A stretch of DNA of 64,000 bases from Serendipita indica DSM 11827 (Eukaryota; Basidiomycota; Agaricomycetes; Sebacinales; Serendipitaceae): NCBI GenBank assembly GCA_910890315.1, contig CAJVGD010000050.1:124001-188000 (forward strand), written 5' to 3'. Of this stretch, positions 27,000 through 39,661 are shown one piece after another; position 1 is the first letter of the stretch, and each line of letters begins with the position of its first letter. Under the pieces are notes generated by a model that worked only from the letters and a program-made list of their open reading frames with translations, made no database searches and was not told the DNA's origin. A program made the position numbers and the translations under genes.

Positions 27000-28740
27000 A
27001 TGTCAAAGCGAAGGTCAGGTTCTGCCATTCGAGCACGCACATCGAGCAATGCGTCTACAAGCTCTATGCCATCAGGACCGCCATCTCCAACATTTAGTGC
27101 AACTACAAACGCATCCCAGGTCAACCTGGACGTTGGCCCGGACACTATCATCACCAGGAGAGACCTGCGGCAGTCGATAAACGCATATGAAGACGTATGG
27201 TTTGGCTCCTTGCTACTAGGAATCCATAGCTGATATCTCTTATCATTCTAATAGCTCGTTTCCGATTGCCGTCAGTATCGTGAAGCATTGAGCCTGCTCT
27301 CGAATGCCACTTCTCGATTTGCAACGACATTAGAGAGATGTTCAAGGTGCGATATTCATTATTAATTCTTCAAGGCTGATTTCTAGCTAGACTAAAAGGA
27401 GTCGAGGATTCAGCGGCGATTGGCTTGCAGGCCTATGGCGGGTTTCATCACCTTATGGGAAATTATTGGCAAATCTTGGTACGTTCTATCTTCATATGGA
27501 TGCCCTTGCTCACTTTCTCAGAACTCCACAATTCTTACTAGTTTTGAGGATCCACTCAGCAGCGAACTCAACGCGTACAAACGTGTGGTGTCGGTCAGTA
27601 CTCCGCTAGACCACCTCTCCATCGGCTCATCGCTTACAGGACCGCTCTGCTGCTTATGAGCGAATGCTGTTGGAAAAGAGCAAGGTTATAAAGCAAACAG
27701 AGGCGGAAAGTATAAGCACCGGTCGGCGGAAACAACGAGGTGCGTCCAACGGTACATTTTGATCGCCCTTATGCTTTCTAGATTTACAAGCGTTCAAAAA
27801 AACCTTGTCCGCACTCCAGGCTCATGTCGATGATCTCGACCGGCTCAAGGCGGCTCACTATCAGTCTATCCTTGAACACGAAGCAAAAGTCTGGGATGTC
27901 GTCCTAGACAAGGTATGTATATCCTATTCTATTACCATAAACTCATATTGGTAGACTGGTCTCGTTGTCCGGTCCTCTTTGGATATCTTTGAGCGTCTCA
28001 GTGCTAAAGCGTAAGTGCTCTGCCGGGTTTAGTGCACCAAGTCACACTTTTTCAGATCTGACCCTACTCTTGAGCCGCTGATGCAATCTGTTCTTGACCC
28101 ATTCGATGCCTACGGACCGGTCAAATCCGAAAATGAGATATTCTCAATCTTGCCGCCACTCTCCATCCTCACCAATCCGCACAAATCTCTCCGCGGACCA
28201 TCTCCTTCGCCTCCCGTCAATGGTCATCGTGCTTCGGGTAGCGGATTCTATAGCGTGTCAGATTCTCTCCCTGCTTCGAGTAATTGGGCAGATGCTTCGG
28301 TCAACGCGTGGTCTCAACCCCAATCAGGCTCTGCATACTCATCAACAACCAGTCTCGACCATTACACCTCTCATTCTCCACCTCGTCGACCATCTTCGCC
28401 CCCTTCGACTTCCACTCTTCGAACAACAACCAACAAGCCGAGACCTAGCATCTCCAATTTGGAAGATGCAGCGTCTACATCGGCTACTGAAACGACAGAT
28501 TTGCCGACCACAAGGAGGGACTCTTCCCGTCGAGACACCGTTCTTACCCTCCGCCCACCGCCGCCGGAGCCATTCAATACCGAAAACGCAGACGACACGA
28601 TGAGGATATCGAACCAACTTCATTCGGAGAGGAATGAATCAACCTCGGCGCTGCCCACTCCCAAGAAATCCGGCTTCTCCTTTTCGCGGCTGATGGGTTC
28701 TTCGAGTTCCAACACCCACGGAGTGACCGGTCCTGATTAG
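27000..28740 (+). CDS. IVY1: IVY1-like inverse-BAR phospholipid-binding protein
   Basis: Starts MSKRRSGSAIRARTSSN at 27000. A long helical region follows: TRRDLRQSINAYEDLVSDCR, YREALSLLSNATSRFATTLE, GLQAYGGFHHLMGNYWQIL, ELNAYKRVVSDRSAAYERML and LSALQAHVDDLDRLKAAHYQ. This matches the coiled-coil core of fungal Ivy1, an I-BAR-like protein of the vacuole membrane that binds Ypt7 and Vps33 in yeast. The last exon is a Ser/Pro-rich disordered tail containing KKSGFSFSRLMGSSSS. The call rests on the pattern and order of these helices, so another BAR-like family is possible. Confidence 0.65.
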
Positions 28741-29534
28741 CCTTGATAATTGAATCTTGCCGTGTGGCTTTCTATGTGATCTTTAAGGTAGCTCTATGAT
28801 CGTACCGCGTTGGCAACTATTATCTCGTGTACTGTCTCCTGCTGTCGCAATTGCATGTATCTTTCTGGTTCGGATGGGTTCCGAGTGAGTATGCCACTTC
28901 TCGCCACAACTCAAACTCAGACTCTGCTTTGACAGAGCAAGGCTCAGCCGTATGAATGCATCATTACATTCCAAGCGTCATATTAACATGGCTTTAATAG
29001 TAAATCACATTTTACTGAGCTGCGCAGGGAGGGTGTTTTAATTCGTCGATACAACCTTGGCGAAACCATGGCTGACGCATGGATATTCTCCCGAGCTTTT
29101 CCACGTGGTCGTATTCTCTCAGGGACCAAACGTCGCAGCTCAATTCCTCCGCTCGAATACATGTCTTCGCCGCTCGTCTTCAGATCTCCTGAACGGCGAT
29201 TTCTCTCCCAATCGCTCACACCCGCGGCCGTGTTCGTAAGTAATCAATCCATTGCAGAACCCCTGGTAACCCCTCTGGCAACCTTGCTCCTCCCCCGCGA
29301 GCATTAAAAGCCTCGTTTACCGTGCGGATGGACAGAGACTCCGGACAAGGTCGCCCTAATTTCAGTTCAGCGTCTGACTGGGCTAGTTCATATCCGAGTG
29401 GTATGGAAAGCATACGGGACACACTTGGGTGGACAGAAAGGCCAATGCCCACTGGAGGCTTTGGCGGACGACCGAATGGGATACCTCCAAACTCTTCACT
29501 TCAAGGGAATGGGCATTTTCGGCAAGCAAAGTTG
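28741..29534. other. Intergenic, possible 5' end of the next gene
   Basis: An open frame in phase with the next gene runs back to an ATG at 29328, so part of this stretch could be coding. The peptide there is not family-like. No other feature was seen. Confidence 0.4.
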
Positions 29535-30654
29535 ATGATCAATTCCTGGGCACTCGGGTCCTCGTTTGATCTCCTGCTACTTGGTGCGCACAATATGGGT
29601 CCTGGGTCCTTCCCTGACTCGATCCAGGAATCATATTCGCACAGTGCTATCGATATTACATGCACCATGCAAAGACAGACTACCTACCCAAGCGGTTGTT
29701 CGTCCTCTGCCTCCTCTGCCTCGCGTGGTCAGTTATTCAAACAACAGTTAAATCCAGCTCATGAGTAGCTTAGCTTCAAGTCTGCCATAGGAATGGCCAT
29801 TGTCTATAGTTCGAACGACATTGTCGCACTCTTTAGATGGGCTGATCACTCCCTTTGGGGGTGGATGAAGATTTCTTCATGGTTTCTGGTAAGAGCTCGC
29901 CTACTACACTCACACGTTATTTAACATATGACAGACCTCGTTCTCCGGCGTCATTGTCCACACCTGGTTCTTGAAGCGTATCATCGACAACCAACGATAT
30001 TACACAGGTGCTTGCATGCTACTTCTAATCCTTTCTGGCATGGGGACAACTATAGCTGCAGTACGTGTGTCTTTTTATATCCAATTTGGCTAACAGATAG
30101 GGAAGATCTATTTCGGGGCCGTCTACCATCAAAGCGTCATGCGTGCGACGAGTGAGTCTTCTTTAGAGAACTCAAATTTAATCTCTGACTCCAAGGAGTG
30201 ATCGCAAATGCTAGCCTGACATTCATAGCCAACTTGACCATCACGCTTATCACGCGGGCCTATTCCTTCAGCGGCGCGAAGAGCAAGGAACCCTTTCACA
30301 AATCCATCCTTTTCACCACTATACCCATGACGCTATGCGCCTTCTTGATTGTCATCCTTCTGGCGGCTGGCCAGCGTTCTGGCAACGAGAGGTATGTGGA
30401 CACATCTCCTCGGAAGGTAACCTGATGTCAGTCAGCTTCATTGTGCCCAACTTTCTTCTTGCCAAGTTTTACATCATCTGCCTGTTGCGAGTGCTCAACT
30501 TGCGACCTCGGCGGAGAGTGGCAGATGAACATGCCATGACACACATCAGCGACGTGCGTATTTTATTCTGTTCACCTGATACATTTTCATGCCGTTGTAG
30601 TTTGTGGCGACAAAAACCGACTTTGGCCATCATACTCACGATCATCCGCATTGA
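29535..30654 (+). CDS. Multi-pass membrane protein resembling DUF6534
   Basis: Several exons encode about six or seven hydrophobic helices, including SSFDLLLLGIIFAQCYRYYM, KRLFVLCLLCLA, ISSWFLTSFSGVIVHTWFLK, GACMLLLILSGMGTTIAA and FLLAKFYIICLLRVLNLRPR. The last, with LAKFY and LNLR, resembles the end of the DUF6534 family, which is expanded in Agaricomycetes and of unknown function. The end is THDHPH, stop at 30652-30654. A 48-nt intron with donor GTCAGT after CLA keeps the frame. The ATG at 29535 places the first helix near the N-terminus as the family prefers; an in-frame ATG at 29328 would add 69 low-complexity residues. Confidence 0.5.
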
Positions 30655-30707
30655 TCTCCATTTTGAAAGTGGTGTAGGATTAGCAGGATTGTGTACGAAT
30701 AACATGA

Positions 30708-33357
30708 TTAGGGTTGTGTATCCGGCGAAGAAGGACCCATGGGCTGCAAGCCATAGAGGTCTAGTGTACTCGTAGGAATGGGTGTCGGACTCTTGAAGAA
30801 GAGGTCCACACCCCCGGCCGTCTTTGGAAATGCAATAACATCGCGTATGGAGGGTTCGTTGCATAATATGGATACAAAGCGGTCAAACCCTGTATAAATA
30901 GGATTAGGTCGAATTTGAGGATGATAAATGACTCACCGATAGCCGCACCACCATGAGGAGGGGCACCGCTCTTCAAAGCTTGGAGTAGCTGAGAGAATCC
31001 GGCGCGTTCCTTTTCGTCTAGCTATCGCCAAAGTCAGCTCTGAACAACGACGCAATCGGTTACTTACCTGCAATACTTTCTCAAAGATGTACTCCTGAAG
31101 TCTATGATCATGGATTCTCACAGAGCCACCGGCTATCTCAGTGCCATTGAGCACCAAATCGTAGTGTTGCCCTCGAACCTATTAACACCTTAGAGAGGAA
31201 AACGCTTTGGTCAGCTGGCTCTACCTTTGCGAGGTCAATCCCTCCTTTCAGAAGCAGAGGTATGTCTTCGACCATTGGCGCGGTGAACGGATGGTGTGAG
31301 CTCGCCCATCGTCCATGTGCAAGGAACTCCTTGTCCTCATCGGCACGAGTGAGAAGCGGAAACTCTGTCACCCATAGGAAACGTTTGGATTGTAAATCTT
31401 TCTCTGTATGATTTTTCAGTTGGGTGCCAAGTAAAAAAAAGGTAGCTAACCCGTCGCAAACTCCTTAACCAATGCAGCACGCACACGTCCCAAAGCTGTC
31501 CATCCTCCCTATATGGCATTCATAAGGAGTCCAAAATCTTAGGGGATAAGCTGACCTCGAATGGTGCGTTTGGTCGTAGTGAGAGCAGAGCAACTCCGCC
31601 GTCCTCCATCCCAGGGACGAGACTCTGGAATTCCAACTGCTTTCCGAGGTCTGGGAGGGAAATCGGGATGAACCGGGGATTCTCTGCGGATATTGTAGCG
31701 ACTTTGACCTGTAGCGGTTGATTATTCGGGACCAAATTTTGCTAGAGACGTACCTTTGGAGCGTTGAACTTCTTGACAACTTTATGCTTGCCACCAAGCT
31801 CCGAGTTCGGGATCAAAATTCCATCCAGCGCGAGTCCTCGGCTCTGGAGCGTTTCTCGCGCTTGAGGCTCCAATAAGTCGGTAAGGTCTGTTATCTGAGG
31901 AGACATAAGCTTCATTAAGCGGTGTTTCTATGGTTTACTCGTTTATCCCAGCGGAGATCTGGTTTATCGCTACCGTACTGGAATGCAAGTTAATACTGGT
32001 TGCCGCATGTAAGGTCGCTTACATAGCGCATGGCTTGCTCATAGCGTAGGATTGGAAACTCCAAGGCTTGTCCCAGCGCAGAACGCATGATCCCTTCGAG
32101 TGTTTCTTTGATCTCCCAGCCGCCAATCCTCCACTCTGAGAAAGGAAAAGATGGAGGCGATGAGCTTTTGTTGGTCCCAGCATCCCAACTTATCCATGCC
32201 ATCTCCAGATCGAGTTGCGTGAACTCCGGCTGTCGATCAGCTCTGCCGTCTTCGTCTCGGAAGCAGCGCGCAAACTGATAGTACTTCTCTGTTACACCAG
32301 AGCACATGAGAATTTGCTTTGGTTGTTGGGGAGATTGTGATAGTGCGTAAAACGTAGGACCTTCACTCAATATCCCTTCGACATTATCCCCACTGTCGAT
32401 TCGCTCTGGTCTATTGCTGACGCGCATCGGAACAAGAAATTCTCTCGCGCCTTCAGGAGTTGATTTGAGTAACATGGGCGTTTCCACCTCAATAAAGTCT
32501 GAGATGCCCCATGTTAGAACGATCGTATCAGCTGTGTCCCACTGACCTCGAGCGTGTAGAAAGTTCCGAATTTTGTGTGCAATATCGCTACGAGCCCGGA
32601 GATTCTGCGCTAGACGGGCTCGTCTGAGATCTAGATACCGATGGCTAAGACGAATCTCTTCTCGAGGCTAAGGGAAACATCAGACATGCCAATTTCATAA
32701 CAAGCCACTCACCAGATACTTCTCGTCGTTCGGTTGGAATGGAAGTTTCTCGCTTGCGGGATTCAAAACTTGGACTCGCTCAACGACTACCTCGATTGAC
32801 CCGTTCTTATCCTATTCAAAAAGTCGGACATTGATCTCATTTCCGTGTACTGCCTACGATTTTGCCGGGTGAAGGACGACGACCAGCAATAGTACCGGTG
32901 ACTTGAACAACTGATTGCAGGGGAAGCTCGCGAAGGATCGCTCCTGCAGCATGGCTTTCTTCATTTGAAATCTGCTGGTCTGCATCTGAATTTTGCGATT
33001 GTTCCTGTCGTGAGACCAGCTGAACTTGGCCATGGACATCTTGCAGCACGAAGAATGTTAGTCCTTTGGCAACATTTCTATGCACGGGTAAGTCCCAGTG
33101 TTTTTCGTACAGGACCCATACCGTTTTACGACAATCCAACCGCAGAGATCCACCTTTTGGTTTATCAGAGATTCGTCGAGTTGTCCGCATGTATGTGTTC
33201 TAGGCCTGTATGAGCCTTGGCCCAGAATTTTATTAGAGGAGACCCGTAGACGCGTTTAAAAAGCACTACCAAGGTGAGTCGTGAGTGTAGAGGATTGTCT
33301 TTGTAGCAACTTCGATAAAATCGTGACATGGCGAAGTCTGAGCATCGAAGCAAACAT
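30708..33357 (-). CDS. MSD1: Mitochondrial aspartyl-tRNA synthetase (bacterial type)
   Basis: Starts [20 protein letters not shown] at 33357, a basic presequence without acidic residues. It is spliced to [15 protein letters not shown] and the anticodon-binding OB fold ([26 protein letters not shown]). The class II catalytic core has [40 protein letters not shown] and the motif 2 loop [20 protein letters not shown]. The C-terminal motif 3 region reads GGAAIGFDRFV, then [15 protein letters not shown]. The STPEGAREF and [11 protein letters not shown] strings are typical of bacterial and mitochondrial AspRS rather than the cytosolic enzyme. The stop at 30708 lies 53 bp from the end of the convergent membrane-protein gene. 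It looks intact. Confidence 0.92.
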
Positions 33358-33380
33358 GAACCCGACCGCAACCAGTCACG

Positions 33381-34196
33381 ATGGAAGATGATACACAAAA
33401 AGCAGGAGAACGCAAGGAAATACGTGAAGTTCGTGTCGCAGACCACACAAAGATGAAGGCTTGCATTTCGTTTTGCCTTAGGTATCTCAGCGTGCGTACG
33501 AGTTTAGGGGAATCTTGGGCTTGCACTTGACATGCCCTAGGAGAACGAAGGGGCCACCTTGATGTTGCATACTTTGCCCGCACATTCGAATGGGAATGAT
33601 GATGTTGCTGGAGAGCCGAAACGAAAGAAAGCGAAACTTGCTTCTCCCACTGCGAACATTTCAAGACTCGTTAGCGTTGCCGAGGTTGTGAAACGGGAGT
33701 TCTCTGCATCTCGACAAGCGGAGAGCAAACTTCCTTCTGGCGCCTTACTTCACCAATACAACTATATTGGATGCCTGCCCGACTCTACAAATGGCAAGAA
33801 CAGTCTCGGGTTCTCCTGTGAAAGCTCACCTATGTACAGGCTCCAGCAAGGTGAATGATGATCCTGTTCTCCTCGCTTTGGAAGGCAAGAACCAGTAAGT
33901 ATATATTTATATACAACTTTTTCGTCTAAAGCTGGTTACAGCCTCAAGCGAATCTCCACTGCTTATATGAAGATTTACCTGACCACTGAGCCACGTCCTG
34001 ACCTCGAAGCTCTCGGATGCACGTAGGTTCTCAAGTCAAGGTACCATATCTCATCACTCACGAGGTTTGCTCTAGGTATCAAGAGCCATTGCTGCCGCCC
34101 AAGAAATCGAGGTCAGCGCGTGCTCGAGCGAAGAAACGCGCTGCAAAAGCAGAGGTAAAGGAGAATAGCTCCAAGATAGTACCAGAAGGTGGTTAA
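33381..34196 (+). CDS. Alba-fold nucleic acid-binding protein
   Basis: Starts MEDDTQKAGERKEIREVRVA at 33381. Splicing at a GTGCGT donor joins KMKACISFCLRYLS to ENEGATLMLHTLPAHS. An acidic or basic insert (GEPKRKKAKLAS) follows, then NISRLVSVAEVVKREF, LLHQYNYIGCLP and GKNHLKRISTAYMKIYLT. A lysine/arginine-rich tail ends SKIVPEGG. The strand-helix-strand pattern with ISRLVSVAEVVKRE is that of Alba/Rpp25-like proteins, which bind RNA (for example in RNase P/MRP) or DNA. The specific role is not clear. Four short introns, one of 37 nt. The start codon is only 23 bp from that of the divergent AspRS gene. Confidence 0.65.
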
Positions 34197-34279
34197 GATT
34201 ATTTGGGGACATCCTCGAGCCTGTTTGTGTTTGACGGGGCAGTCTCGAAACTTGGACCTTGCTACAATATTGGCTCATA

Positions 34280-37152
34280 ATGGAGGTCTCGTCTCCGCCT
34301 GCGATTGCATCAGAAATAAATGAAGAACACGAGAAGACCCTCAAACTGTTGAGGAGGGACTGGAAGTGGGCAGCCGCCAGCGACTTTCTGTATAAATTCA
34401 ACCCTATGCTCCGGCTAGATTTCCTAAACTTATCTGTACGTCGAAATACTATCGCCTAGCATATTTTAAACGCGGATATGTGTATGAGACGCGCTTATTC
34501 GACGCGCCGTGCCCTTTGTGGGCTGAGCCAGATCCGTGGAGCTGACAGTTTCCTGGCAGGATGTCGAACACGATATCATTCGCGGTACTTCGGATACTAT
34601 GATGAATGTCCTTCTCAAGATACTTCATGTTCTCACTTCTATTCGTGGCCTCTCGTACGTTATTCGACTATTATAGAGCGCTAAACGCGCGATGGCGGCA
34701 CAAATAACGCGTCTTTACTAGTCCAGACACATGGGAACAGTATCTTCGACGCCTCTATGCTCGCCGAGAACCCGACAACACGATCTGGGGGACTGAAGAG
34801 GAACCAAAGGCCTGGGTAGAACTTGGGTGGCAAAATCGTCTCGAAGTCCTCTATAATCTCTGTGAATGGAATTTCCAGAATCCGTTAAGGGTCAGACAAA
34901 GCATGAAGGACGATAGTGACGATTATACATGGGTACGTCTCCATCCGGCTATGTCCTACGTATTCTGACTTTTATAGCGGACAGTTCCTATCGGAAAGGA
35001 CGTGAAACGTAATGAGTATTGGCAACTTGGTCGTATGTATAATTTGAATCTTTGATTCTTGCGCTCATCTTCGGTAGGGGACCGCCTCTGGATCAAGCGG
35101 CCGACAGCGGAACCAATGCCACCCAAGGATCTGAAAAGAAAAAGACAATCACGAAAGGCTGCTGAGAAGCCGTCGAAAAAAGCAGCAGGCCCTAACGGGG
35201 TCGCCAAACCGGCACCAGTCAAAGGAAAACGAAAGGGCAAGGAACCTCAAAAACAAAAACCTCAGCAGCGAGCCGAATCTAATCCCAAAGCCAAAGTCAA
35301 AGTGTCAACCTCAAAGGCGAAACCAGCACCAAAGCCAGCTGCGCCGTCGGGTACTCGTCTGAGCTCTCGCCTGGCTCGAGGCGCGAACTCTGATGGCTGG
35401 CAGAAGGTTCCTGAAGAATGGTTGCCAGAGGGTGGAAAACAAGATGCCGTATCAGACAAAGACAATGCCAGCGTCGTTTCAGCTCTATTCGATGACGCAT
35501 CCGATTTGACTGATTTATCGGACGACGAGAAGCCTCGAGAAGATAGTGGAACCGGCTCCTCTAAAGCTAATCCACCGGACGACTCGGAGTCTGATCTGAC
35601 TGACATTGACGAACTATCGAACGACTCCGATGCAGAGCTAGCGAACAAGGCGTTCAAGATGGATCTCGACCCCAACGATCCAAACTTTGTTGAGTTTGAG
35701 ACGGTAAATACTGCCCTGCTCTTGAAGCTCTCTGAACCACCTTTAGATTTGTGTCACAAAGGGCGAGTGGGTCGCCTTTGCTGAACAATTTCAATCATCT
35801 CGAAGCCATAATGAAAGACGTCTCTATCGCTACATCATCGAGATAATAGTACCAGAGATGGAGGAGCATCAACGGGTAGGTTCCTCCATTTCCACGTTCT
35901 GTAGCTTTATACTCTCTGCAGGCTCTAGAAGAGAAACAAAAGAAAGATCTTAAGGATATGCTCAGACGAGAAGCTGCTGCTGCAGCTGCTGCAGCTGCCG
36001 AGGCGCGCCCCAAGAGGTCGTCGAGACTGGCGACTCTCGGAGACGAGGAAAAAAGGGCACAAGATTCGGCAGGGTCGGTTGATGGTGACTCCTCCGACTT
36101 TGCTCGAGGTCCTCGTCCTTCCAGAATGAGAAGGGCTGCTGTGCGAGGCGCTCGCTGGATACAGGAGCAAGAGGAAATGCTTGCAGCCATGAGCACGGAA
36201 CAAGAGGAGAATGAAGAGGATGAAGGAGTCGAGCGAGGTACGTCGTATCCGTACCGTCGGATGTTTGTTCACCTAGGTACTAGAAGGTGAAGAGGGCACG
36301 CAGAAGAAGCGCCGTAAAGCGAAAGTTGAAAGTGATCAAGAGGAATATCGTGACGACGAGGATGAAGAGGTCAAGGAAGAAATTGTGGAGACCGTCAACA
36401 GTCGGGGCCGGCCAAGGCGAGCAGCCGCCGTTCAAGCAGACCTGAAACGACCGATCAAGCCTACTCGACGTCGTCGAATTAGGGATGAGTTCGATGACGA
36501 TTTCGAGTCGGATGATCCCTTCTTCCTCAACTGTGAGATTTGCAAAAAGTCGGGTTGGAATGAGGTTGGTCGAGTCAATCCTTCGTTCTTGTAGGCTGAC
36601 ATGCATTCAGGACCGCTCGCAGAACCTCATCTCTTGCAGGGACTGTAGTATTTGGCAACAGTTAGTACATAGATTCCTGCAGGAACTTTGGCTGATATGT
36701 GGCATAGTATGGCTTGCTACGATCGTGCGGACAGGATCGAAGGACGACCGAAGCGCAACTGGGAAGAAGAGCCTTTTGTGTGCTCGGCGTGCCTCGTCAA
36801 GGCTCAAAACAAACGGCCCAAGAGGAACAGACGGGCCAAAGATGCCTCGCCGTCAGATGAGCATGAAGATGAGCAAGTTCCCATCAATGTTGACCAGCAA
36901 GTCAACACCGGGGAGGATGCCATGGTCACATCGCCGTCGAATGAAGTCTCCACTGCTCTCAATGGCATCAATGGCCTCTCAACACCCTCCCAGACAACGA
37001 CGCAGGAGCATTCTCAAGCTTCGAATGACGTGCATTCCCAATCCTACTCCATGCAGATAGAGCCATCGCCTTCCTTTGCAGCTCCTCCGCTTCAGCTTCC
37101 TAATGGCCATAGCCAAATGCAACCCAACCTTCAAATCGCGCACCCAGAATAA
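34280..37152 (+). CDS. PHD-finger chromatin protein with DDT/WHIM-like N-terminus
   Basis: Starts MEVSSPPAIASEINEEHEKT at 34280. The N-terminal third (FLYKFNPMLRLDFLNLSDVE, WEQYLRRLYARREPDNTIWG, LGWQNRLEVLYNLCEWNFQN, VPIGKDVKRNEYWQLGDRLW) resembles the DDT/WHIM layout of RSF1- and CECR2-type remodeller subunits. Long Lys/Ala-rich and Ser/Asp/Glu-rich linkers follow, including an alanine run near 35980. A C4HC3 PHD finger lies at about 36530-36800 (CEICKKSGWNE, LISCRDCSIWQHMACYD, PFVCSACL). The tail is Gln/Ser-rich. By family knowledge the PHD would read histone H3 tails; the complex is inferred. The first intron, about 125 nt, is longer than usual here. Confidence 0.7.
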
Positions 37153-37352
37153 GTTTCGGTGCAATCACACACTACGCATCTCAACGGACAATACCAAGAC
37201 GCGTCGACAGCGTTGAACCATTCCCATAGCTCGTCACGAACAATCATAGATTTTTACTATCGCTACTTGTATACATAACCTTGCCTATCTAATATTCTGC
37301 GGAGTCAAGTGTCTCTCACGATTGGTCATGTTTGATGATACCTCTCCACGCG

Positions 37353-39518
37353 ATGAGCGACTCACCAAATGGCATGCGGGAACGTGATGCGCGACCTGCG
37401 GCCCTTAATCTTTCCGAAGACTCGAAGAAATTTAGTTTGGTGTCTCTGACGGTCCAAACGCCAACGTCGCAGCAAGCTCCGGGAACCATAACGCGCACTC
37501 CGCCTCCGGCAAGATGGAATACCCCCGAATTTATTATATACGGAGTTTTATTCGTGATTGTCTTCCCTATGATGGTATACTCGCCTATGCAGCTGAGCTT
37601 GGGTACGTCGAAATTTGCCCAAGGGTCTTGGTCGCTTGTTAACTTGGCCAAATTGATCATAGAATCCCATCCAAACTATCATTTGTTCAAGCACAAACTA
37701 TCCAAGGGATGGATTCCTGGCCGACTCGTCGTACGTGTCTGCCAACGTGATAGACTCTGCGTCTCAACGACTTGCAGGACAATTCTGATTCACAATACCG
37801 CTCAATACGGGGCAACCTCCTCAATTTGACATTATTGGCGTTAGCGCATCTTGGTCTTTCCCGACTATATGGATTGCTCGCGTCCAGCTTTGGTTCACGC
37901 GCGACAGGCAAGAAGAGCGACAATCTGCATCGTATACCGTTCATGGCCATGTTCGCTGTTGCGTTGGTTATTGGACTCCATGGAGCCAGCTCCCTAAAGG
38001 TGTTTGCCATTATCGGTGGCAACTATTTCTTGGCGAAACAGCTCGGAGGGTCACGAATTGCACCGCTTATTCTGTGGACAGTGAACATTATGGTGCTTTT
38101 GTGCAACGAAATCTACGATGGCTATTCATTCTCTAGTGTCCACTCGAGCCTGGGATTTCTGGTATGTATACACTAGTTCCAAAAGCTATACTCACTCTGT
38201 CGATAGGATGGATATCGTGGTTTCTATCCACGGTGGCATATTTCCTTTAATATCACCATGCTCCGCTTACTCTCCTTTGCAATGGACTATCATTGGGCGA
38301 AAACAAATTCAACCTCTCACGTGAGTCTTTGCTACTTGATAACCATCATTAACAGCTCCTTGCAGTCCCCAGTTCCTCTCAACATACGCCAGCGGACTTC
38401 GACTTCGCACCATCTTGCCAACTACAATTTTGTCAACTACGTCGCGTATACATTGTACCCTCCGCTCTACATTGCCGGTCCAATTATGACGTTTAACGAC
38501 TTTTATTGGCAGGCAAGCTTTTTGTAATTCGCCAAGAAAGAGACTGACAATACCTCTAGCTACGACGGCCGATCTATATCAAGCGGGATGCTCTATTGAG
38601 CTACGCAATTAGATTCCTTATCTGTCTCTTGACAATGGAGACGATTCTGCACTACATGTACATGGTTGCAATCAAGGACACCAAGGCGTGGAATGGCGAT
38701 TCTCTAATGCAGCTGTGCATGATCGGATTCTGGAACCTCATCATCGTTTGGCTCAAGGTATGGATCTCGGGTGACTGTGACCTTTTTTGACATGCACCTA
38801 GCTATTGATTCCATGGCGCTTCTTCCGATTGTGGGCATTGGCGGATGGGATGGAGCCGACAGAGAATATGATTCGATGTATGGCCAATAATTATACTGTT
38901 GCTGGATTCTGGAGAGGGTGGCATCGCAGTTATAACCAATGGCTGATTCGGTACGTCGATCATACACCCGTGTGGCAGAGGACTGATTTTCAAAGGTATA
39001 TATACGTGCCACTCGGTGGAAGTAGCAATGTGATTTTGGCGACGTTGGTGTCGTTTACGTTTGTTGCGCTGTGGCATGATCTCCAGCTGAGGCTACTGGT
39101 ATGGGGGTGGCTGCTCACTCTGTTCATCCTCCCTGAGATGATTCTCGGAAGGGTTTTTAATGCAAAACAGGTGAGAGCGACTTGATTTGGCTGAACACCT
39201 AGCTGACTCTGTCAGTATGGAGGATATTGGTGGTACCGACATTTGCGTGCGCTGGGCGGCGTCGGAAATATCCTCATGCTCATGATAGCCAATCTGGTCG
39301 GGTTCGTTATGGGTCTAGACGGGGTCCAGTACTTGTTTGGTCAGCTCGTCGGCTCGTGGGACGGTCTGTGCGCTCGTCTTGTTTGTTCAGAAATGCTCAT
39401 ATGCGTTCTAGGTGTCGGGTTTTTACTCGTTGTGGTTGCATGCTTGTGGATTGGTGTCCAGTTTATGCTAGAATACCGCGAAGAGGAGAGGCGGCGTGGA
39501 ATCTATCGTAAATGCTAG
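37353..39518 (+). CDS. GUP1: GUP1-type membrane-bound O-acyltransferase
   Basis: MBOAT family, ER membrane. Yeast Gup1 remodels GPI-anchor lipids and affects glycerol uptake. The start at 37353 ([15 protein letters not shown]) precedes the first membrane segment [18 protein letters not shown]. The Gup1 block [18 protein letters not shown] follows, then many hydrophobic helices. Active-site regions are [20 protein letters not shown] and [19 protein letters not shown], the latter with the conserved MBOAT histidine. The C-terminus ends [12 protein letters not shown]. Exon boundaries in the middle (38160-38560) are inferred from frame changes. Length and order match Gup1. An ATG at 37335 is an alternative start. 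Confidence 0.9.
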
Positions 39519-39661
39519 TTTGTTTGTAGGTGTTAATACGATGCGATGCTGGGAAACGTGTCCAGTATGAAGCTCCGAGGGGGGCAAGCGTTGCAACGTC
39601 ACCTCTTGAACTCTGCCTCGTCAGGCCCGTAATCACCAAAAAGTCTTTATAACGCTAGAAA

